A stretch of DNA of 64,000 bases from Ochotona curzoniae (taxonomy: Eukaryota; Chordata; Mammalia; Lagomorpha; Ochotonidae), in the NCBI RefSeq assembly GCF_017591425.1, contig NW_024467121.1, forward strand, positions 19,728,707-19,792,706. Direction: 5' to 3'. A program made the position numbers and the translations under genes. Shown piece after piece: positions 57,401 through 64,000 of this stretch. The notes below the pieces were generated by a model, which saw only the letters and a list, made by a program, of their open reading frames with translations, ran no database searches and had not been told where the DNA came from. Position 1 is the stretch's first letter. Each line of letters opens with the position of its first letter.

Positions 57401-60400
57401 AGAAGCGAGCAGTAGCCATTTGCGTGGAGTGCTGAACTGAGCTTCCTCCCTCTAGTGCTGAAATGGGAAGGCGTTCAAATCCCAACCTCCCATCAGGACT
57501 CCACTTCCTGCCCACTAATGCAAGCGCCAAGGGCGGAGGCTGTGGGGAGGGCAGTCAGGGGCAGGCGGCTGGGGATCTCAGTCTTGGCCAGTCCTTTCTT
57601 CCTTCTGTGACACTTGCACAAGCACACAGAAGCGCATGCAAGCACACTCACTCTCTCTCACACACACACCACACACATAAATCCAGAGATCCTGGGGAGC
57701 CAGGAGCCCCCTTCTGAATCATGAAGCTGACTGCAGCATTGGAAAGCAAGGAGGGCTGCTGCAGGAGGAATCCCTGGAGAAGCAGGGAGCTTTTCACTAA
57801 AGGAAAATGAAAATTGCTTAGTGGTGTGTGTGTGTGTAGGGGGAGCCCTGAAGGCTTCTGCCCACACACGTCTGTCATATAGGACACTGGGCTTCCTCCA
57901 AACACTCAGAGCATGAGTTTATCCTACTGAAGGCAGGCAGAGCACATACTTTGCTCTGGTCTCACTTTTAAGGTCTCATTCTAGAATCTGAGCCCTCTGA
58001 CTTGAAGCTCTGGCACATCACTACCTTAAAGATACAAGCCAGAGCCATTTCCTGGCATCCCATCAACAATCCCTACACCCTAAACCCAGCATGCTGACTG
58101 CAGCAAGGCACTGCTTGGGCACCCCAGATGTCACACTAGGCCTGAGTTAAAAACAAGCAAACAACAATAACAAAACAGAATGATTGCATTCTGTTCTCAT
58201 CAGAATCTAACTTTGGGACTTTTCAATTATTTTGCCAGTGTGAGTTATAAATGTTATTTTCTGTTTAAGGGTCAAATCTAGGCAGGTGGAGGCTATTTCA
58301 AGAAAAGCCATTGACCCAAAGCTGCTGGTTCAGATGACTTTGCGTTGTGCCACAGACCGAATGCATGCAAATGGGAGTCTCAGGCTCCCGTCCCACATCC
58401 TGTGCTGGAAATCCTTCCATGGATTCCCCAGCTTCCTCTCTGCAAACCCTACCCCCAAGGGTCAGGCATTTATAGATTTCTCACTTGAACCTTGCCACAG
58501 GCATACAAACAACCCAACTAACAGGTGCCATGAACTGCCCCCTACCCCCACTGCCTCCATTTCCAACCTGCTAGACCTCAGGCAAGCTATAGCATCTCAC
58601 TTTTCCCACCTGTAGGAACCTGCCAACAGCAGCTCCCCTAAGAGACCTGTGTAGTGGCAGATCCTTGGCATAGCGCTGGCACAAAGCAAAGCCCCCAGAC
58701 TTGGATCTCACTGTGATTCCCAAGCATTCTTCCTTCTCCCAAATCTTAACAAATCAGAGTGAATAAGCTCCAGAACAACCGGAATAACTTTTATTAAATT
58801 TCCTAACTCAAACCTTGACTTCGGGGCTTCAAAAAATAAATTAGATTATTTGTATGCGTGAAATCTCTAAGGATAAAGAATTACTTTCCCAGTCCTCTCT
58901 CCCTCTCTTCATCTCTCTCCCTCCCCACCGCTACTGATTGCCCAGTTGCTAACACAGGGCTGTTCTGTATTCCCTTCCGTCTTCCCACATACACACAGAC
59001 ACAGTTACCCCACAACTGCTGGAGGAACAAAATGTGCACAGGAGGCAGCTGGACCCTGACAGGGGGTTCTGGGTCTCTACCCTGCATCCAGACACAGTAG
59101 CTCCTTGGACAAGCCCCGGCTCCATAAGTAGGTGATCTAAGAGCTCTTGGACCAGAGGGCCCTGGTCTAACACTGCTATCGCTGTGCTGACATTTCTGCT
59201 AGATCAAGGAACTGCTTAGAGCCTCTCGTCTTGGTGGGCTCTAGCCTGGGCTGGGCAGGACAGTGGATGCTCCAGCTCCCCACGAGGAGGACGGGAAACC
59301 CAAGCTGGTGTGTGTTTGCTCAGACAAAAGCCCAGCTGTATGTTTCATTGGAAGCTCTCCTTTTGCCTGATGAAGAACTGCAGAGCAGAATGCTCAGAAG
59401 GCTTGGTTCCCTGGCAATCCCCCTCCATCACCCCCGCCCCAAACCCTGGGCTCTGAGCCTTTGCTTTGAGTGATCCCTGATGCTGCCTGGTGTGCAGAAC
59501 CTGGCATTTGCCAGAGATCCCAACAGAACCATCTGCTGCAGCTCCTCTGTCCACCATGGCTGGGCCTGCCTGTGGAAGGCTTCTCTTCATGGCAGTCAAC
59601 ACTGGGCTCCTGGTTCTAGGCACCCTTTTCTGGTGCTGTTCTGTCTGTAGATGTTTTGGTCACAGGGGACAGAATGCAGGATTCTCCTTCATGCCTGTGG
59701 TAAGCATGACTGGTTCTGATTTGTTTTGCAAGTGAAATACTGGGGAGGGAGTGTGAGGGTAAGGAGGAGACATGGGCAGGGGTTTGGCGGGCCAAATGGC
59801 ATTGGGTAGTAGGAACCCAAGAAGCAGGTGCACATGTGAGGGCACTGCCTCAGCAAAAGAAGGCAGAGAGAGGTTGCTGAGGAGCTAGACACTCCAGGGC
59901 AGGAGTTAAAAGGCAGCAGGCACAGAGAGGGTGGTGGCAGCTGAGGCTGGCCACCAATGCCAGGAGCTACTTGCTCGAATGAGTTGTGTTCCTTATAGGG
60001 GTCTGGGGCATTCCTGCTCAAATCACCCTGTGCTCTAGAGCTTAGTAGCTTTGCTTGCTCAACACAGGACTGGCACAGCAGGAGCAACAAGTACCAAACA
60101 AAGCAGAGATGTCTGAGCTTGCCATCCGCTCATATGTGAGGTACAGTGAGCTCTGTGCAGATTTTGGGGGCCTCTGACTGTGCCACTTCAGAGGAACCTC
60201 CCTGACTTGTGGTGGTGCACAAAGGCAGCTGTCATGACCGCCTAACACTGTTACTATGGAAAGACACGGCAGATGCGAAGATGCCTCTCATCACGACTGG
60301 CCAGGTTCCCCGGGGCTGGTCTATGACTGACAGCCAGTTCTATCCAAAGAGCAAGTTAAAACCTAGAATATGCATTCAAACAATAATCAAAGAGTCTATT

Positions 60401-61994
60401 AGTTGCTTCCTATTAAATAAAGGTCTTTCTAGTACACTTCTTTTTCGAAGTCTCTAAAAAAGTACCTCAAACACTATTTCCTTGACCAGTCCACATTTCC
60501 AAGAAGAGAGAGAGAAATTCTCTTCTTGGGGAGGGGGGTGGTAAGCCCAGGGAAATGAAGGAAAACTGCCTTAGGCCACACAGCAAGTTGGTGAAAGAAC
60601 CAGAAATAGAAGTCAAGGACACCTGGGTCATTACTCCCACCTCTAACTATGCTGCTTTCCCCACCAATTAATGGGAACAGCTCTTAGTCACTAATGGGTG
60701 GTTAACTCTGCAAGAGGAATGACTTCTAATAAATGAGCAACCATGTTAACTGCAAGCAGGAAGTAGAAAACTGATTCGTTTTGGTCCTTCACAGTGATGA
60801 TGCTTTTTTTTTTCACCCTGTCAACAATACAAAAGCATTGCTGTCTTAGACACCTGGTTGCTACACTTCATCTGCACATCAATGCCTCAGAATCTGGCAG
60901 CTTTCAGCCCAGGACTAAAAACCAACACTAATTGTAGTGGAAGACAGTCTGAACCATCTGGGCATGCACCGAAAACAGAAACTTGAAGAGACCACCAGGA
61001 AGTGGTTTCCTGGAGGTGGTGTCCATCACTACCACGGACGGGGACTCTCCTGCCCTAGATGTGGCTTCTTAGTTTCCAGACCGCAACTTGCTGTGACGGC
61101 CAGTGCGATCACAGGTCCTTCTCTTCCCTTTGCTGGGCTCCATGACCTCATGCCTCAAACAAGAGATGGGAATCATTAATCCAGGGAGAGTAAACCAGAG
61201 TGGCTAATAAATGCTGCCTTCATGCCCTGAGTGTAACAGGGTACACTATAAATCCTTAATGAGCAGGGGCCTGGGTCAGGCTGGTTCCTATTAGCGTGTC
61301 TGCTGGATTCCCACATCCTGTGTACGGCTGAAGGCCCGGGCAGAGGAAGGGTCCCTGGCTCCACAGGACTTCCTCCCTCGCCAGCACCAGCATTTAGTGT
61401 GCACTTACTGAAGCATGGGGAGAGGTGGGAGAACTCTCAGGATGATGTGGAAATGAAGGCCTGGGAGGAAACTCAGGCTGTTGGTTCTGATTCTTGACTA
61501 GGGCTTCAGGGAGCCTTGTCTTCCTCCTGTTGCTGAGGCTGAGTTGCTCAGCCTCTTAATGAGTAACTTCCTGCTCCCTCCAGAGGGGCCATTATATAGA
61601 ATCACTGCAGCCATCTGGTCTACCTCCTCCCTTTACAGATAAAGCAACCTCAGTGGGGGGAAGGTTAAAGGACTGGCAGAAGTTAAATAAGTAATTGATG
61701 TCAGGACCCAGGCCTTATGACTTGTGTCCTGGTCTTTGTCTCATACACCATGCAGCTCTGACAATGAAGGAGAACAAAGCTGCTTCAAGATTTTGGGGTT
61801 GTTTTCAAGCTTCTGGGTAAATAAGTGGTCACTTTGGCCACTGATCAGGCTCTTGGCAGCCTAAATGATGCTGTCTGCTATCTAAAGGCCAGCAAAGGGT
61901 TCTCTAGTGAGGATTAGATTCACAGACAGGAATGATCACCTGCACAAAACAAAAGAGGCAAGCTAAACTCATCCCCTTCCCTATTTCTCCTCTG

Positions 61995-62225
61995 CAGGTT
62001 AAGCCACCACCTGCAGTGCCAGCATCCATATGGGCACCGGTTCATGTCCTGGCTGTCGCATTTTCAATCCAGTTCTCTGCTAATGTGTCTGGGAAAGCAG
62101 TGAAAGATGGCCCAAGTGTTTGGGCTCCTGTCATCTACATGAGACACCTGAATGAAGCTCCTGGCTTGTGGTTTTGGCCTTGCAGCACTTTGGGGAGTGA
62201 ACCAGCACATGGAAGCAACACCCCC
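61995..62225 (+). repeat. C-type SINE, forward, 5' truncated
   Basis: 'ggttaagccaccacctgcag', 'catatgggcaccggttcatg', 'ctaatgtgtctgggaaagca' and 'tttggggagtgaaccagcac'. It is followed by a C-rich stretch in place of the usual tail. Confidence 0.85.
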
Positions 62226-64000
62226 TGCCCTACCCCATCTCCCCTCCCCCTTCCTGTAACTGCATTACAAATTAAACATAAAGTAAGTTTCTGCCTCTCT
62301 GCAGGATGAATGAAAGCAGTTACTGAACCCACACTGGCTGAAGCTCCCAGATGCAAGAGTACAAAAGAAGAAAACCCCAAGCCTGTGCTCTCAGATGACC
62401 AATCAGCTGCATCCTGCCAAGGTCCCATCTGCTCTGTGGCATTACTAGTTCGACAGAAACAGGTACATGTTTTTGGTGGCTTGAACCCATATGTCAGAAA
62501 GCTTTTTTAAAAAATCTGTTTCATTGGAAGTCAATATATTTATTTGTTAAGAAGACAGAAGCAAAGGTTTTGGATTTGGGGCAGTAACTAATTTCCACCC
62601 ACTCCCACCCGTGTGTGCAGTTGGTGTTTACTCTGTACCTGCCTGTAAAAACATTCCACAGAAGAACTATTCACCCAGCACTATACTGCATCAGGCACTG
62701 TGAGTGATCTGAGATGCCTTAAAGTCTCCAAAACAAATCAGGTGCAGATACTGCATCACTTTCTGTAAGTGACTTGAGCATGTGGGCCACTCTGTCATCG
62801 GCAGCATCTTGTATTCAATATTTCCCTGTGGACACCAAGGGAGGAAAACACAGGGAAAGAGCTTGTGATCTGGTTGGGCAGACAAGATTCACACAACATA
62901 ACCTGCGAGGAGTTTACAGTCACCAGCTCTAAGAGGATGCGTGAAATCCTCTCCAGCTTCCCACTAGGCTTTAAGCATCCTGTAAGGACCCTGTGCTGTC
63001 TTCCTAAGATAGCTCTCATATTTTTATGCCAAATAATCAATATTCACAACCATGGTATATTCTCAATGATTCTGATTTATCATTTTTAGAAGGAAGAATC
63101 CTGGCATGGCAGTCAGGAGGGCCCTGGTCCCGCACTGACTTTGTAAGTCCCTCAACATTCTTCATCTCTAAATCAGGGAGATGCCTGGGAATTCCTGCCT
63201 CCAAAGGGTCAAAGGTCTGCCCCATAAACCAGACAGTGTCTTGCAATGACTCGTTGGAATTTACAAATAAAGTAGTGGGTTAGGCACATTCCCTCCTACG
63301 GAAGATCATGTGGAATAGTACAGATTAAAAATATGGTTTTTCAAAGTCCTGCTCGCCAGCCACTTACTGGTTACATGTCTTTAGTCATTTCTTTTGTTTC
63401 TGAGATACTTTGTCCTTGAAATAATATTGGTGGAGAATTTTCTCATTTTCTCACAGGGCACAGAGTTAATGAAGTGCTTACAAGGATGCCTGGTATACAG
63501 TTAGTACTCAAAAAATACCAGCTATTTCATAGCTAAAATACTATTGTATCTGTTTGCTTTCAACATTACCTGTCAGGATTACTCTCAGTGTCACAAGGTG
63601 CTGAATAAAGACACATCAGCTCAAAGTACAGGTCTCTGTCATTTCTCTGAAAAATGATCAATATGATGGCACAGACATTAAAAATTATTTTTGCCAAACT
63701 GGACCTTTTATAATGCAAGTATAAGTCTCACTCCGAGGGGGGTGTCTTGTTCACTGCAAGCGTGCTGGTGCTCAGGGTAATGTCTTTGGAGAACGCAGTA
63801 TGTTCCCAGCCTCACATGGACAATGCCCCAGCCTAGGATTCACATTTGATGACCTTCCTATTAGAACTTCTAATCTCATCCACAAAGTAACTCATTATAT
63901 ATCGAATGAATCTTACACAGAATGGCCTACCACATCAGGCCCTGCAAACTACTCAATCCACCCTCCCAGCATTAGCCTGTCCCATGGGGCTGCCTTCACT

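Larger units (their letters stand above)
56899..64000 (-). other. FRMD4A: FRMD4A intron, at least 7.1 kb (upstream end outside window)
   Basis: The next expected upstream exon, encoding the FERM segment that precedes IFQWR, was not found, so the intron must extend past 64000. It contains a CA/CAG-rich patch near 57080-57120, the polypurine tract at 57280-57400, a CA-rich patch near 57650-57680 and a SINE at 61995-62225. The rest shows nothing recognised. An internal promoter near 57300 is possible but unproven. Confidence 0.65.

Noticed and set aside
1..64000. Operons, ribosome binding sites, insertion sequences, CRISPR arrays or a bacterial defence system
   Set aside because: The window has spliced exons, SINEs and a vertebrate gene; nothing prokaryotic was seen.
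1..64000. Endogenous retrovirus or other viral sequence
   Set aside because: I recognised no LTR pair, primer-binding site or gag/pol-like frame.

Overview
This is a mammalian nuclear window. Short exons with consensus GT-AG splice sites are separated by kilobase introns, and the non-coding DNA carries many copies of one tRNA-related SINE family. The SINEs resemble the lagomorph C-repeat (CSINE) family: a body with 'cctgggaaagcag' and 'ggcccaaagccttgggaccc', and a tail with 'ctgtatatctgactttccaataaataaataaatcttt'. The youngest copies start 'ggcccagcgcgatag..', which differs from the rabbit consensus as I remember it. I therefore infer a lagomorph, with a pika (Ochotona) more likely than a rabbit; the species is not proven.

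Only one protein-coding gene is supported. It is the 3' two-thirds of FRMD4A on the minus strand, a FERM-domain scaffold that links the PAR polarity complex to cytohesin/Arf6. Reading from high to low coordinates, eleven constitutive-looking coding exons (56822-56898, 52625-52763, 47282-47423, 33143-33276, 29425-29547, 26615-26843, 24169-24225, 21238-21475, 20273-20440, 18545-19425, 15215-15311) join in perfect phase. They encode the end of the FERM domain, the cytohesin-binding coiled-coil (CUPID/DUF3338) region and the long Ser/Pro/Gly-rich tail. No frameshift or premature stop was found. The 5' exons, holding most of the FERM domain, lie beyond 64000.

The 3' end has two possible C-termini. 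A small exon at about 13415-13486 gives the ending HQSTDE. Skipping it joins the same GG splice phase to 8831 and gives the ending KPGTLV, which has the form of a class I PDZ ligand. The last exon runs on as a 3'UTR of about 3.1 kb, with candidate poly(A) signals at 6527-6532 and 5611-5616. Positions 1-5585 are intergenic sequence downstream of the gene.

The rest is intronic. It holds about 25 SINE copies (including one nested insertion, one inverted composite and several adjacent inverted pairs), mariner-like MITE relics, a probable L1 3' tail, microsatellites, two strong G-quadruplex motifs and a polypurine, GC-box-bearing stretch at 57280-57400. I see no RNA gene, CRISPR array, virus or second protein-coding gene. 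The most interesting biology is the splice-controlled C-terminus of FRMD4A.
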